From Verrucomicrobia bacterium Tous-C9LFEB (GTDB taxonomy: Bacteria; Acidobacteriota; Terriglobia; Terriglobales; Acidobacteriaceae): 64,000 bases of DNA. The notes below the pieces were generated by a model, which worked only from the letters and a program-made list of their open reading frames with translations, searched no databases and was not told the DNA's origin. The stretch spans positions 1-64,000 of the forward strand of contig CAJCIP010000058.1 of assembly GCA_903970445.1 (NCBI GenBank). Direction: 5' to 3'. This document shows positions 47,740 to 56,771 of the stretch, one piece after another. Each line of letters starts with the position of its first letter. Positions within the stretch are counted from its first letter, which is position 1. The translations under genes were made by a program, and so were the position numbers.

Positions 47740-49164
47740 TTAGTGTTTGTGCTCGCCGCCGCCCTCATGCGGGTGCTCTGCCGCAGGACGAGCTGCTGGT
47801 TGTGGGTGCGCTGCAGGTGCTGGGCGCACTGCACCCGATCCCGCAGCTTCGTGCGGTAACCCTCCCGCCGGAGGAGCCGGCCGATTCACATTGTTGTGGT
47901 TCTGGTTGTAGATCTGACGGCTATCAGCGTTTTGCTGACGGTTGATCTGCTGGCGCTGCTGGCCGTTCATTGCGCCGCCGTCGGCGACACGATTGTTGTG
48001 CACCTGCTGATCGACGCCAGACTGATTTGCGTTCGTCCGTCCGGCCTCGCCGGAGGTCATCTGACCCGAGCGAAGGCCGTTGGCCGTGCGCTGCTGCTGA
48101 TTCGCCTCGCGGTTGTCCACTGCGTTCGGTGCAACGGTGTTGCCGTTGTGGTTGTCGTTGTAGATGTTGCGGCTCGCGTTGTTCTGCTCGCGGTTGATCT
48201 GTTGCCGTTCCTGCCCTGTCAGCGCGCCGCCGTTGGCAGCGCGGTCGTTGTGGACCTGCTGGTCGATGCGGGATTGCTGCGCGGTTGCACGGGCAGCTTC
48301 ACCCGATGTCATCTGACCGGTCTTCAGACCGTTGGCGATGCGCTGATCCTGATTGGCTTCGCGGCCATTCGGCTGGAAGGCACGTCCTTGCGCACGATCC
48401 TGAGCGGTCAGCGGCTGCGTCTGCATGTGCTGCTGCGCTACCTGGTGGTAAGCTGCCGGATTGGCAGCGGCAGGCGTGCCCGGCCGTCCATGATTGAACG
48501 CTGCGTACTGCGTGCGGTCCTGGGAGGCAAACTGCTGGTGCTGCAACTGGTTGGAGGTGGGCTGTATGTGGTTCTCATGCGACCATTGCTGCTCCTGCGG
48601 GCTGGGCGCGTGGTTGATGCCGCCTGGGCCACCGCTGTAAGCGACATGGTTGTTGTTGACGATGGTGTTGTTGATCACCGTAGTGCGGTCCACGTAGACG
48701 TTGGTGACGTGCACGCTTCCGAAATTAGCAACCGCGCTGTTATAAGCGAATTCGCGTCCACGCCACTGCCCACCAGCAAAGCCGATGCCACCATAACCGA
48801 AACCGTAGTTCACACCGCCGTAGTAGCCGACGTGCGGTCCCCAGTAGCCGGCGTGGAAGAGGTAAGAACCACCTTCAAAGCCCCAATAGCCTGGTGTCCA
48901 AAGCACACCAACGGTTGGGGGCTGAATCCAAGTGCCGGGAACCCAGTAGTAACCAGCATCGCCGTAGGCCCAGTAGCCGGGCGTCCAGATGTAGCCGGGC
49001 GCGGGTAGAGGCGGTTGAACATAGACGGGCAGAGCAGGCGGTGCAAAGCCTACGGAAATGCCGATGAAAACGCCTGCGTGGGCCTGCTGCGTCGACAGCA
49101 TGGCGGCGGGCACGGCTACAGCAGCAGCCAATGCCAGCGTACGGAATATCTTGCGTGCTTTCAT
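47740..49164 (-). CDS. Exported YXWGXW-repeat protein with two long internal repeats
   Basis: A 474-residue protein with a signal peptide (about 1-30, cleaved after QQAHA). Residues about 40-130 contain aromatic GYW/WTPGYW/WVPGTW units, the YXWGXW repeat type. Residues about 265-340 and 350-425 are two copies of a roughly 75-residue repeat, each including ANGLxxGQMTSGEA, IDQQVHN/VDQQVHN, and QQINR(E/Q)QN. The tail is rich in Pro, Ala, His and Gly. Function unknown; probably an envelope structural protein. GAGGAGAAAGT gives a strong ribosome site. Confidence 0.82.
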   Translation of the reverse strand: MKARKIFRTLALAAAVAVPAAMLSTQQAHAGVFIGISVGFAPPALPVYVQPPLPAPGYIWTPGYWAYGDAGYYWVPGTWIQPPTVGVLWTPGYWGFEGGSYLFHAGYWGPHVGYYGGVNYGFGYGGIGFAGGQWRGREFAYNSAVANFGSVHVTNVYVDRTTVINNTIVNNNHVAYSGGPGGINHAPSPQEQQWSHENHIQPTSNQLQHQQFASQDRTQYAAFNHGRPGTPAAANPAAYHQVAQQHMQTQPLTAQDRAQGRAFQPNGREANQDQRIANGLKTGQMTSGEAARATAQQSRIDQQVHNDRAANGGALTGQERQQINREQNNASRNIYNDNHNGNTVAPNAVDNREANQQQRTANGLRSGQMTSGEAGRTNANQSGVDQQVHNNRVADGGAMNGQQRQQINRQQNADSRQIYNQNHNNVNRPAPPAGGLPHEAAGSGAVRPAPAAHPQPAARPAAEHPHEGGGEHKH

Positions 49165-49399
49165 ACTTTCTCCTCGTACCTGCGCGAACCCTGAGGCGTT
49201 CGAGACAGGTTCATGGCGCGATGACCATGTCCACCTTTCTCAACACAGGAGTGAGACGCGAGTTTCCATTTTCGAGCAGGATTCGAGAAGAAATAAAGTT
49301 GCGGTTCCGCACGAAAATCACTTCGTTGAGACAAGGTTTCCGGTCGTGGGGAGTGTCATCGCGGTTCATTCGGCACGCCGCTACACTTAAGGCAGCGCC
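49165..49399. other. Divergent intergenic region before dnaG
   Basis: About 235 bases between the exported repeat protein and dnaG. Promoters for both directions are expected; nothing else recognised. Confidence 0.3.
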
Positions 49400-51178
49400 G
49401 TGGCCGACAACTTTGCACAAACCGTGAAAGCCCAGACCGACATTGTGCGGGTTGTGGGCGAGTACATCAAGCTGCGCAAGTCGGGAGCGAACTGGTCGGC
49501 GTTGTGCCCATTCCATAAGGAAAAATCGGGCTCGTTCTATCTGTATCCAAGCACGGCGAGCTACTACTGTTTCGGCTGCCATGAGCACGGCGATGTGTTC
49601 ACGTTTGTGATGAAGCTGGAGAACGTAAGTTTTCCCGAAGCCGTGCGGACGGTCGCGACGAAGATGAACATCCCGCTGCCCGCGCGAGAGTTCAACTCGC
49701 CGCAGGAAGCGCGCGAGGCCGGGCTGCGCAAGCAGTTGCTCGATGTGCATGAAGCGGCGACGCAGTACTTTCAACAGAATCTGCGCTCGCCGGAAGCGGC
49801 GCGTGCGCGTGAGTACATGACGGGCCGCGGTATCTCGGACGAAACGGTGAAGACGTTCCGCATCGGCTATGCGCCGGAAAGCTTTAACGACATGCGTGAG
49901 AGGCTGGGCAAGTTCTTTCCCGAGGACGTGCTGCGCGCCAGCGGTCTCTTCAGCTCAAAAGATGGCGAGAGCAGCGCTCCTTTGTATGCGAAATTCCGAC
50001 GGCGCGTGATGTTCCCGATCTGCAACGAGGCAGGCAAGCCGATTGCCTTCACAGGCCGTGCTTTGGAAACGACCGCTGCGGACGGGAAGACGGTGGCAAA
50101 GTACATGAACTCTCCGGAGACGCCGCTCTACACGAAGGGTCACGTGCTGTTCAATCTCGACAAAGCAAAGGGTGCAATTAAGGCCAACAATGGCGCGCTG
50201 CTGGTGGAAGGCCAGATGGATTGCATCTCGGTCTTCATGGGCGGGCTGCAAAGCGTGGTCGCTACCAGCGGCACAGCGTTTACCGAGCACCAGGTGCGGC
50301 TGCTGAGCCGCTTCACAAAGACCGTGGTGCTCAATTTCGATCCGGACAGCGCGGGACAAAACGCAGCGGAGAAGACGATCGCTTCGCTGGTGGAAGAAGG
50401 CTTCGATGTGCGTGTACTCACGCTGGCTGGCGGGCTCGACCCCGATCAGTACGTCCGCGAGCACGGCATGGAAGATTATGTCGGCCTGGTACACAAAGCG
50501 CCGCGCTACGCAGACTTCCTTATCGAACGCGCGCAGAAAATCGCGGGCCCGCGCACGCCGCAGTCGAAGGTGGACGCACTGAACTTCCTGCTGCCGCACA
50601 TTCGCCGCATCCCGAACGCGATTGCTCGCGACGACTTCGCCGCCAATGCAGCGCAGAAGCTGGGCATCGATGGCTCGCTGGTGCGGCAGGAGTTGAAGCA
50701 GGCTGCGCAGCAAAGATTGGAAAGCGTGCGCGCGCCGCAGCCGAAGGCCGTTTCGGAGATTGAACGCATTTTGCTTTGCGCGTTGGTGCTGCCGGAAGCG
50801 GACTCTGCTCGGCAGTTGGCGGCGGAGGAACTGTCTGAGCATCCGGACTGGTATGGGGAACTGCCGTCGGCCACACTCATTGAAATTCTCGCAAATGGAC
50901 CTGTGCCCGATAGCCCGCTGGAAGCGGCTCCGGATTCAGACTCGCGCTCTTTGCTGGCGAGCGCATTGCATCAGGCTGCAACGGCAGGGGCAGGATGTGA
51001 AGTGCAGCGCGAAGAGGTGGAGAACGCGTTGCGCACACTGCACGGACAGCGCCTGGAGCGCAGGCTGCGGGAGCTACGCAGCATGATTGCCGAAGCGCAG
51101 CGTCGGAGTGACGAGACGATGCTGATGAAGCTGGCGCACGAGAAGTTACAAATTGAGCGCGAGCTGCGGGCGCTGTGA
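49400..51178 (+). CDS. dnaG: DNA primase
   Basis: A 592-residue DnaG. The N-terminal zinc-binding domain has C36, H39 (CPFHKEKSGSF) and C57, C60 (CFGCHEHGD). The RNA-polymerase core with TOPRIM carries VEGQMD (E270) and NFDPDSAG (D314, D316). A C-terminal helical domain for DnaB binding follows from about 430. It starts at GTG 49400. It lays RNA primers at the replication fork. The usual rpoD neighbour is not present. Confidence 0.96.
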   Translation: MADNFAQTVKAQTDIVRVVGEYIKLRKSGANWSALCPFHKEKSGSFYLYPSTASYYCFGCHEHGDVFTFVMKLENVSFPEAVRTVATKMNIPLPAREFNSPQEAREAGLRKQLLDVHEAATQYFQQNLRSPEAARAREYMTGRGISDETVKTFRIGYAPESFNDMRERLGKFFPEDVLRASGLFSSKDGESSAPLYAKFRRRVMFPICNEAGKPIAFTGRALETTAADGKTVAKYMNSPETPLYTKGHVLFNLDKAKGAIKANNGALLVEGQMDCISVFMGGLQSVVATSGTAFTEHQVRLLSRFTKTVVLNFDPDSAGQNAAEKTIASLVEEGFDVRVLTLAGGLDPDQYVREHGMEDYVGLVHKAPRYADFLIERAQKIAGPRTPQSKVDALNFLLPHIRRIPNAIARDDFAANAAQKLGIDGSLVRQELKQAAQQRLESVRAPQPKAVSEIERILLCALVLPEADSARQLAAEELSEHPDWYGELPSATLIEILANGPVPDSPLEAAPDSDSRSLLASALHQAATAGAGCEVQREEVENALRTLHGQRLERRLRELRSMIAEAQRRSDETMLMKLAHEKLQIERELRAL

Positions 51179-51256
51179 GACGTTCTTCATGACAGCGCGA
51201 TCAAGATTGGACGCGCGGGTTTAGCCGCCGAGATAGATGGGACAGCCGGACGGACA

Positions 51257-51270
51257 GAGGCTTTAGCCTC
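51257..51270. repeat. REP-like palindrome upstream of RAYT
   Basis: GAGGCTTTAGCCTC, a perfect palindrome with 6-base arms and TT centre, followed by CGAGATGAT. A related but poorer copy lies at about 51210-51235. Confidence 0.7.
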
Positions 51271-51307
51271 CGAGATGATCCGGTGCTCACATCGGTAAAA
51301 TCCCGTT

Positions 51308-51738
51308 GTGCGCCGTACCCCGCAAACGTATGCCGTGACGATCATCTGTGCGCAAAGAGAGCGCGTGTTCCTGCACGCCAACTTCGCGGACCAGATGGTC
51401 CATCTGCTGGCGCGATACCGCGCCGAGGGACGGTTCCTTTTGCATGGGTTTGTCGTGATGCCAGACCACATGCACGTCCTGTTTTCTCCAGAGAAGTCTC
51501 TGGAAGCAACGGTGGGCTTATTGAAGGGTGGGTTCTCCTTCGCGGTTCGCAAGCAATGGAGAGGTCTTATTTGGCAGGACGGATACTATCCGCATCGCGT
51601 GATGAACAGCCGTGACTACGATGCGCAGATGCTGTACATCGCGGCCACCCGGAACGGTGGTGTTACCAGAACTATCCGCATCGACATGTTGCCCATCCCG
51701 AATTGCTTGACCCGCGACCGGATCATCTCGGCGGCTGA
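51308..51738 (+). pseudogene. Frameshifted REP-associated tyrosine transposase (RAYT)
   Basis: GTG 51308 opens a Y1-transposase (HUH) domain: AEGRFLLHGFVVMPDHMHVL contains the HUH-like HMH, then SLEATVGLLKGGFSFAVRKQ and WQDGYYPHRV, as in RAYT proteins. At about 51645 the reading fails: one extra base would turn YIAATRN into YIAANPER and continue VHRGHPERWCYQNYP-like sequence to TGA 51736-51738, inside a REP hairpin. The open frame instead runs to 51820 through REP repeats. The catalytic Tyr region is at the break. RAYTs move or maintain REP hairpins, which flank the gene on both sides. Confidence 0.75.
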
Positions 51739-51915
51739 AGCCGCGGAACAAGTGCACGGTGATCTATCTCGGCGGCTGAAGCCGCCCGGTGCGTGCACGG
51801 TGACCTATCTCGGAGGCTAAAGCCTTCGTTGGGTCGTGAAAAAACAGACTTATGCCGGCGGCTAGAGCCTCCGTCGTAGCGGCAACCCATCTAACTCGGC
51901 GGCTGCAGCGCCTCA
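51722..51915. repeat. Array of five REP hairpins after RAYT
   Basis: Hairpins centred near 51738 (GCGGCTGAAGCCGC, 51731-51744), 51779 (GGCGGCTGAAGCCGCC, 51771-51786), 51820 (GAGGCTAAAGCCTTC), 51864 and 51905, spaced 41-44 bases. Units share GTGCACGGTGAYCTATCTCGG before the hairpin. This is a REP array next to its transposase. Confidence 0.85.
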
Positions 51916-51985
51916 AGTGACGCACACGATGACCTATCGAAGAGGCTATGGACTTCTTGCAATCTCTGATGGCCGGAAGCGAGTT

Positions 51986-52030
51986 GCGGTCTCTCCGCTG
52001 CGGCGCTTTGCGCCTTCGGTCCAGATGACA
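51986..52030. repeat. Single intergenic copy of the GT39 repeat family
   Basis: GTCTCTCCGCTGCGGCGCTT, then GCGCCTTCGGTCCAGATGAC. It follows the same order as the fourth unit inside the GT39 gene (TCTCTCCGCTGCGG...GGTCGAGATGACAGG at 9770-9815). It shows the coding-sequence array belongs to a repeat family spread outside genes. Confidence 0.75.
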
Positions 52031-52269
52031 GGGCCACAAGTGTAGGTGCTACTGCCTTATCAAGTAGCGTGTTGTGCGATGGCCATTCTTGCGGAAGATT
52101 ACGATGCCATCGAAGACGTCGGACCAGTCGGCGGTGTCCGGTTTGTGTTCGAGCGCTTAAGGCGGAATCGAGCCGAGTTGTTTCAATTTGTGCGTGGTCG
52201 AGGTAGATCGCATCGGAACTGCTATGTCCGACGCATCAAATGCGATTTGGCTCTTCGGGGAGAAGTTCA
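52031..52269. other. Gene-free region before the NAD(P)-binding gene
   Basis: About 240 bases. An open frame is present but has no family likeness. GGGGAGAAG at 52257-52265 is the ribosome site of the next gene. Confidence 0.35.
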
Positions 52270-52890
52270 ATGAAAGTTCTGGTATTTGGTGCGGGTGGTA
52301 AGACGGGAAGTCTGGTGGTGCAAAAGGCGCTGGCTGCGGGACACGAAGTAAGTGTGTTCGTGCGCGACGGCTTTCATGGAGCGAATGCTGACATTCACGT
52401 CATCACCGGTGACGCGACGGATGCGGCGGAGGTTCGCGGTGCGCTGGAAGGCCAGGATGCGGTAATCGACACGATCGGCGGTGATGCGCCATATAAGAGC
52501 ACTGACCTGGAGAGGACCGCGGCGCACAATATCGTGGACGCCATGCAGAGCGGGGGAGCGAAGCGCCTGGTTGTTGTTTCGATGATGGGTATCGGCGATA
52601 GCAAGGAGCAGGCGCCGTTCTGGTACGAGCACATCCTTCTACCTACCTTCCTCCGCGGTGCCGATAAGGATAAGACCGCCATGGAGGAGGAAGTGAAGAA
52701 CAGCGGTTTAGAGTTTGTGATCGCGCGCCCGCCGCTCCTGCTGGACGAGCCGGCTACCCAGCAGGTGAAGGTACTGAAAGTTGCAGAGAAGGGCCACAAG
52801 ATCACACGCGAAGATCTCGCGCAATTTCTGGTAGACCAGCTTGGAAAAACCGAGTGGCTGGGGCAGGCCGTGACGGTAGTGAACAGTTAG
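52270..52890 (+). CDS. NAD(P)-binding atypical SDR (NmrA/BVR-B-like)
   Basis: A 206-residue protein with the Rossmann start MKVLVFGAGGKTGSLVVQKA (glycine motif GAGGKTG, residues 7-13), the second strand VSVFVRD, and a late VVVSMMGIGDS, as in atypical short-chain dehydrogenases (SDR_a5, NmrA or biliverdin-reductase-B types). It lacks the classical YxxxK active site, so it may be a redox sensor or a flavin/quinone reductase. Start ATG 52270 follows GGGGAG. Confidence 0.85.
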   Translation: MKVLVFGAGGKTGSLVVQKALAAGHEVSVFVRDGFHGANADIHVITGDATDAAEVRGALEGQDAVIDTIGGDAPYKSTDLERTAAHNIVDAMQSGGAKRLVVVSMMGIGDSKEQAPFWYEHILLPTFLRGADKDKTAMEEEVKNSGLEFVIARPPLLLDEPATQQVKVLKVAEKGHKITREDLAQFLVDQLGKTEWLGQAVTVVNS

Positions 52891-53050
52891 TCAGCGCTTA
52901 CCTTTACAGGCTTTGCCTCCGCAGAGGTTCATGTCGTATTGCCATCGCAGGTGATATCACCGGAAAGTGCAATTCTTTCGTAGTGCGACAGAGGGTAGGC
53001 TCCAAAGAACAGTATCGCGAGATGCGCGTCTGTACATTCCAGGAGTTCTC

Positions 53051-53233
53051 ATGCACAGACTGTTCGACGTGCTGCCACACCTCACCGCCGACGAATCGGG
53101 CCAGGATTTGATCGAATATGCGTTGGTTGCCGCGCTTCTCGGCTTGGGCGCAGTTTCTGCAATGCGTAATCTCTCCACAACGATCGCAAACAGCTTCAAC
53201 CGGATCGGCACAACGATTTCCAGCAACATCTAG
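53051..53233 (+). CDS. Flp/Fap-type pilin, orphan
   Basis: A 60-residue protein with AGGAG directly upstream of ATG 53051. The pattern ESGQDLIEYALVAALLGLGA is the Flp prepilin: a short leader before the IEYALVAAL hydrophobic helix with the conserved Glu-Tyr pair. Flp pilins form Tad pili after cleavage by a TadV prepilin peptidase. No tad genes are in the window, so the assembly machinery must be elsewhere. Confidence 0.88.
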   Translation: MHRLFDVLPHLTADESGQDLIEYALVAALLGLGAVSAMRNLSTTIANSFNRIGTTISSNI

Positions 53234-53267
53234 GAAAAGCTCTGATGAGTCTCGGCAGCATGCCTCA

Positions 53268-53319
53268 GTGGCTGAAGCCACGTTAACCCAAGTGGCGCAT
53301 TGTCACGACTGAAGCCGTG
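53268..53319. repeat. Two REP-like hairpins
   Basis: GTGGCTGAAGCCAC (53268-53281), a perfect palindrome with a GA centre, and CACGACTGAAGCCGTG (53304-53319), imperfect. Same core (GGCT-GA-AGCC) as the REPs around the RAYT. They lie after the Flp gene and could also shape the end of its transcript. Confidence 0.7.
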
Positions 53320-53400
53320 AACTACCGTTGGTGAAGTTAGTCTCAGCTTCTAAACCGCCTCCCAACTACTTTAGCTTTCCGCCCATTGTTAGAATGCGGC

Positions 53401-55842
53401 ATGTCTCCGCACCGAGTTTCATTTGCTTTCGCCGCCCTGCTTTGTGCAGTGGCTTCCGGGTCCTCAGCCGCACAGAAGACCTACACCGTCCAGGACTACA
53501 GCAACGCCGAGCAGCGGCTTGGATGGAACGTCAATCAGTTGATGGATGGCTTCGTGGCATCTCCAGCTTATCTTCCTGACGGGCGTGTGTTCTACAGCGA
53601 AGGCAGCAACCACAAGAACGCATACTTCATTGCTGATCCGGCACATGGGACGAAGGCTCCGGCATTTGATTCGGAGAAGTTGGCCAACGCTTTGTCTGCC
53701 GCTGGCAAAGATAAAGTTCAAGCGACACAACTGCGCGTTTCGAGCTACATGCCGGAGGCGAATGGCTTTTCGGTGGAGACCGCTCAGGGTAAATTCCACT
53801 GCAATACCGCGGCAACAAAGTGCATGCGGGAGCCTGATCCGCCACCGGCCATGCCCATTCCGCAAAAGCCCGGACTGCCTGCATCGGCAGCCGCAGCGAG
53901 GCCTGCCGCGTCGCCTGCAAGAGGTCGCCGCCGCAGTTCGCCGGAGAATGCCTCGCCGGACAAAAAACTTGTTGCTTTCATCCGCGACAACAACCTATGG
54001 GTACGCACGGTCGCGACCGGCCAGGAGCGCCAGCTTACGACTGACGGTGTAGAGGACTTCGGTTACGCGACCGACAACGCAGGTTGGGAACACTCCGACA
54101 TGCCAATACTTACGTGGTCAGACGACAGCAAGAAGATTGCAACGTTCCAGCTTGATCAGCGTAAGACGGGCATGATGTATCTGGTGTCGACGACGAACCG
54201 CCATCCGGAGCTGGAAGCGTGGCACTATCCTTTGGTCGGCGATAAAGATGTGACGATGATCGAGCCTGTGATCATCGACGTACAGGGCGCATTCACGACA
54301 CGGTTGAAGATCGCTCCGCTACAGCACCGCAGCATGGAATGCGACGACGTGAGCTGCAACGGTGATGGCAAGTGGACCGATGTGGAGTTTTCGGCGGACA
54401 ATAAGCACCTCGCCTTCGTGTCCACTTCACGTGACCATAAGGATGAGTGGGTGAAGGTTGCTGACACAACAAGCGGCGATGTTCGCGACGTGTATCACGA
54501 GCACGTGGACACCTACTACGGCTGGCAGGCGAAAACGGACTGGAAGTTTTTGCCGGCGACGAACGAGTTCCTGTGGGTGTCGGAACGCAGCAACTGGGCG
54601 CAGCTTTACCTGTATGACCTGAACACCGGCAAGCTGAAGAATCAGATCACACACGGCGACGGACCGGTGTGGGACCTTGCGAATGTGGATGAAAAGAATC
54701 GAGTGATTTACTTCACAGCCACAGGGAAAGAGCCAGGTACCGATCCCTATTTCCGCAAACTGTATCGCGTGAACTTCGATGGCAGCGGGCAAACGCTGCT
54801 GACGCCCGAGAATATGGACCACGAGATCACCATGGCTGCGGATGCATCCAGCTTTGTCGATGACTACTCAACAGCCCAGAACGCACCGACGATTGTGATC
54901 CGTGACCATGACGGCAAGGTGCTGATGCCGCTCGGCAAAGGCGACGTGACGCGGCTCATCGCCGCTGGATGGAAGCCGCCTGTTCGCATTACGGTGAAAG
55001 CGCGCGACGGCAAGACAGACCTTTGGGGCTACATGTGGAAGCCCGTAAACCTTGATCCGGCGAAGAAGTATCCGGTGGTCGACTACATCTATCCGGGGCC
55101 ACAGGATGCAGCGTGCACGCTGATGGGCCACAACTTCAAGCCCGCGCACGGCGACATGGAAGCGCTGACGCAGCTTGGCTTTGTTGCGGTCTGCATCGAC
55201 GGCATGGGCAATCCGCATCGCTCGAAGAGCTTTCATGATGCGCATGCGTCGACGCCTGAAGAGATGGGTGACGACACGATCCCGGATCAGGTGTCGGGCA
55301 TCAAGGATCTGGCGACGCAATTTTCATTCATCGATGTAAATCGTGTCGGTATATGGGGACACTCCGGCGGTGGCAACGCGACGGTGTCCGCGATGTTCCA
55401 CTTCCCTAACTTCTTCAAGGTGGGCTGGGCAGAGAGCGGCAACCACGACAACCGCGACTACGAAGATGATTGGGATGAGCGCTGGGCCGGGCTGGAAGTA
55501 ATCGGGCCCGATGGCAAGAGCAACTACGATGCCCACGCGAATCAGAACTACGCGAAGAACTTGAAGGGCAAGCTTATGCTCGTTCACGGAACGATGGATG
55601 ACAACGTGCCACCGAGCAACACGCTGTTGGTGGTCGATGCTTTGATGAAGGCCAACAAGGATTTCGACTTGCTGATGGTGCCGAACGCCCACCATGGCTA
55701 TCCAGGCGATCAGAGTTTTTACGTGATGCGCCGCCGTTGGGATTACTTTGTGCAAAATCTCGCCGGTGGAGTGCCGCCAGCGGAATTTCACATGACGCCC
55801 TATGCGGAAGTGATGAAGAAGCTGCAGGGACCGTCGGAGTAG
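53401..55842 (+). CDS. Secreted S9 family peptidase (dipeptidyl peptidase IV-like)
   Basis: An 813-residue protein with a signal peptide (about 1-24, AVASGSSAAQ). Residues about 30-560 form the DPP-IV beta-propeller, including an Ala/Pro/Arg-rich insert near 150-185 and DDSKKIATFQLDQRKTGMMY. The alpha/beta-hydrolase domain carries the triad: Ser655 in GHSGGG, Asp734 in GTMDDNVPP and His765 in NAHHGYPG. It should release N-terminal dipeptides (Xaa-Pro) from peptides in the periplasm. Confidence 0.93.
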   Translation: MSPHRVSFAFAALLCAVASGSSAAQKTYTVQDYSNAEQRLGWNVNQLMDGFVASPAYLPDGRVFYSEGSNHKNAYFIADPAHGTKAPAFDSEKLANALSAAGKDKVQATQLRVSSYMPEANGFSVETAQGKFHCNTAATKCMREPDPPPAMPIPQKPGLPASAAAARPAASPARGRRRSSPENASPDKKLVAFIRDNNLWVRTVATGQERQLTTDGVEDFGYATDNAGWEHSDMPILTWSDDSKKIATFQLDQRKTGMMYLVSTTNRHPELEAWHYPLVGDKDVTMIEPVIIDVQGAFTTRLKIAPLQHRSMECDDVSCNGDGKWTDVEFSADNKHLAFVSTSRDHKDEWVKVADTTSGDVRDVYHEHVDTYYGWQAKTDWKFLPATNEFLWVSERSNWAQLYLYDLNTGKLKNQITHGDGPVWDLANVDEKNRVIYFTATGKEPGTDPYFRKLYRVNFDGSGQTLLTPENMDHEITMAADASSFVDDYSTAQNAPTIVIRDHDGKVLMPLGKGDVTRLIAAGWKPPVRITVKARDGKTDLWGYMWKPVNLDPAKKYPVVDYIYPGPQDAACTLMGHNFKPAHGDMEALTQLGFVAVCIDGMGNPHRSKSFHDAHASTPEEMGDDTIPDQVSGIKDLATQFSFIDVNRVGIWGHSGGGNATVSAMFHFPNFFKVGWAESGNHDNRDYEDDWDERWAGLEVIGPDGKSNYDAHANQNYAKNLKGKLMLVHGTMDDNVPPSNTLLVVDALMKANKDFDLLMVPNAHHGYPGDQSFYVMRRRWDYFVQNLAGGVPPAEFHMTPYAEVMKKLQGPSE

Positions 55843-55867
55843 TGCAGGTAATCGCCAAAGTTCGGCT

Positions 55868-55966
55868 GTCATCCTGAGAGCGGCGACCAGGGATTTCCGT
55901 ATTATGCCGAGCGGTATGCTGCTTGAAGCAAAATACGGATGTCCTTCGCCTGCGGCTCAGGATGAC
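55868..55966. repeat. Nested inverted-repeat element (CTCAGGATGAC family)
   Basis: Perfect outer arms GTCATCCTGAG (55868-55878) and CTCAGGATGAC (55956-55966), inner arms TCCGTATT (55896-55903) and AATACGGA (55932-55939). About 99 bases, lying between two convergent genes, where it could also act as a bidirectional terminator, though T tracts are absent. Confidence 0.8.
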
Positions 55967-55998
55967 GGTCATGGGAGGAAATGGCTGACTGAGGAGGA

Positions 55999-56634
55999 TT
56001 ACTCCACTACGCTGCCATCAGCAGGTGTTGTGGCGTTGCCGGTAGTTGGCTGCACTTGCCAGCCGTTGCTGGTGTCTACCAGGGTCTTGCTGGACGTGCC
56101 ATTCCCGGCGAGGTTGGCGCGAACGTCAGCGTAGACGTTTTGCACTTCGGCGGCCTTCGCCCAATCGGGTGCTCCGTCGAAGGTCCAGCGGTAGTTCACG
56201 GTTGTTGTTGCACCGGGTTGGCCGTTATTCGGTGTGGAGCTATCAATAGACGAAACGCTGCGATGTCCGTAGCAGAAGTTGCCAAAGCCGGGCTGTGTTG
56301 TGTCCGCCGTCCATGCGCCGCGACCCTTGTCGCTCAGGTCATAGTTGTTCACCTGCTTGTCGACGAGACCGAGCAGCTTCTTCTTGTCGCCAGCGGTGCG
56401 TGTCAGCAGGCCCTGATCGAATAGAGCGTCAAACTTCTGCGTCTTGTCGGTGTCGCTGGTTTCTGTTTGCACTGGAAACTGCTTTGGCTGCGACCACAGG
56501 CAGGCGGGATGCGCTGCATAGTAGGTGTTGATCGCGCTCTTGTAGTTGAGCGTGTTGTCTGCCGTTTTCTTGCATCCACTCATAAGCAGCAAACCGGCCG
56601 CGCATAGTACTGCTGTATTCCAAATCTTTTTCAT
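55999..56634 (-). CDS. Lipoprotein of unknown function
   Basis: A 211-residue protein from ATG 56634. N-terminal MKKIWNTAVLCAAGLLLMSG then C with lipobox LMSGC, so probably lipid-anchored. The mature part contains INTYYAAHPACLW and QPGFGNFCYGH; there is no enzyme motif. Similar lipoproteins occur in Acidobacteria and Proteobacteria without known function. Upstream reading to 56700 is not supported. Confidence 0.75.
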   Translation of the reverse strand: MKKIWNTAVLCAAGLLLMSGCKKTADNTLNYKSAINTYYAAHPACLWSQPKQFPVQTETSDTDKTQKFDALFDQGLLTRTAGDKKKLLGLVDKQVNNYDLSDKGRGAWTADTTQPGFGNFCYGHRSVSSIDSSTPNNGQPGATTTVNYRWTFDGAPDWAKAAEVQNVYADVRANLAGNGTSSKTLVDTSNGWQVQPTTGNATTPADGSVVE

Positions 56635-56771
56635 GACCAACCTCGTATCCTTTGGGATGCGCGGTTTGCGGCTTGCGTTCTGCTTAGGCTCGCTTCTCAT
56701 CCGGCGGCCTCTTTACTCGGCCTTCCATTGTTCCGAGCCATGCCGCACCCATTTGCGGCAGAATGTTTCCT

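Noticed and set aside
47896-49008. Long open frame of 370 codons on the plus strand
   Set aside because: It is antisense to the exported repeat protein, whose signal peptide, ribosome site and terminator are clear; the frame is a composition shadow.
51722-51915. Regularly spaced hairpins as a possible CRISPR array
   Set aside because: The spacing is regular, but the repeated part is a REP palindrome, the intervening sequence is itself shared between units, and a RAYT gene adjoins.
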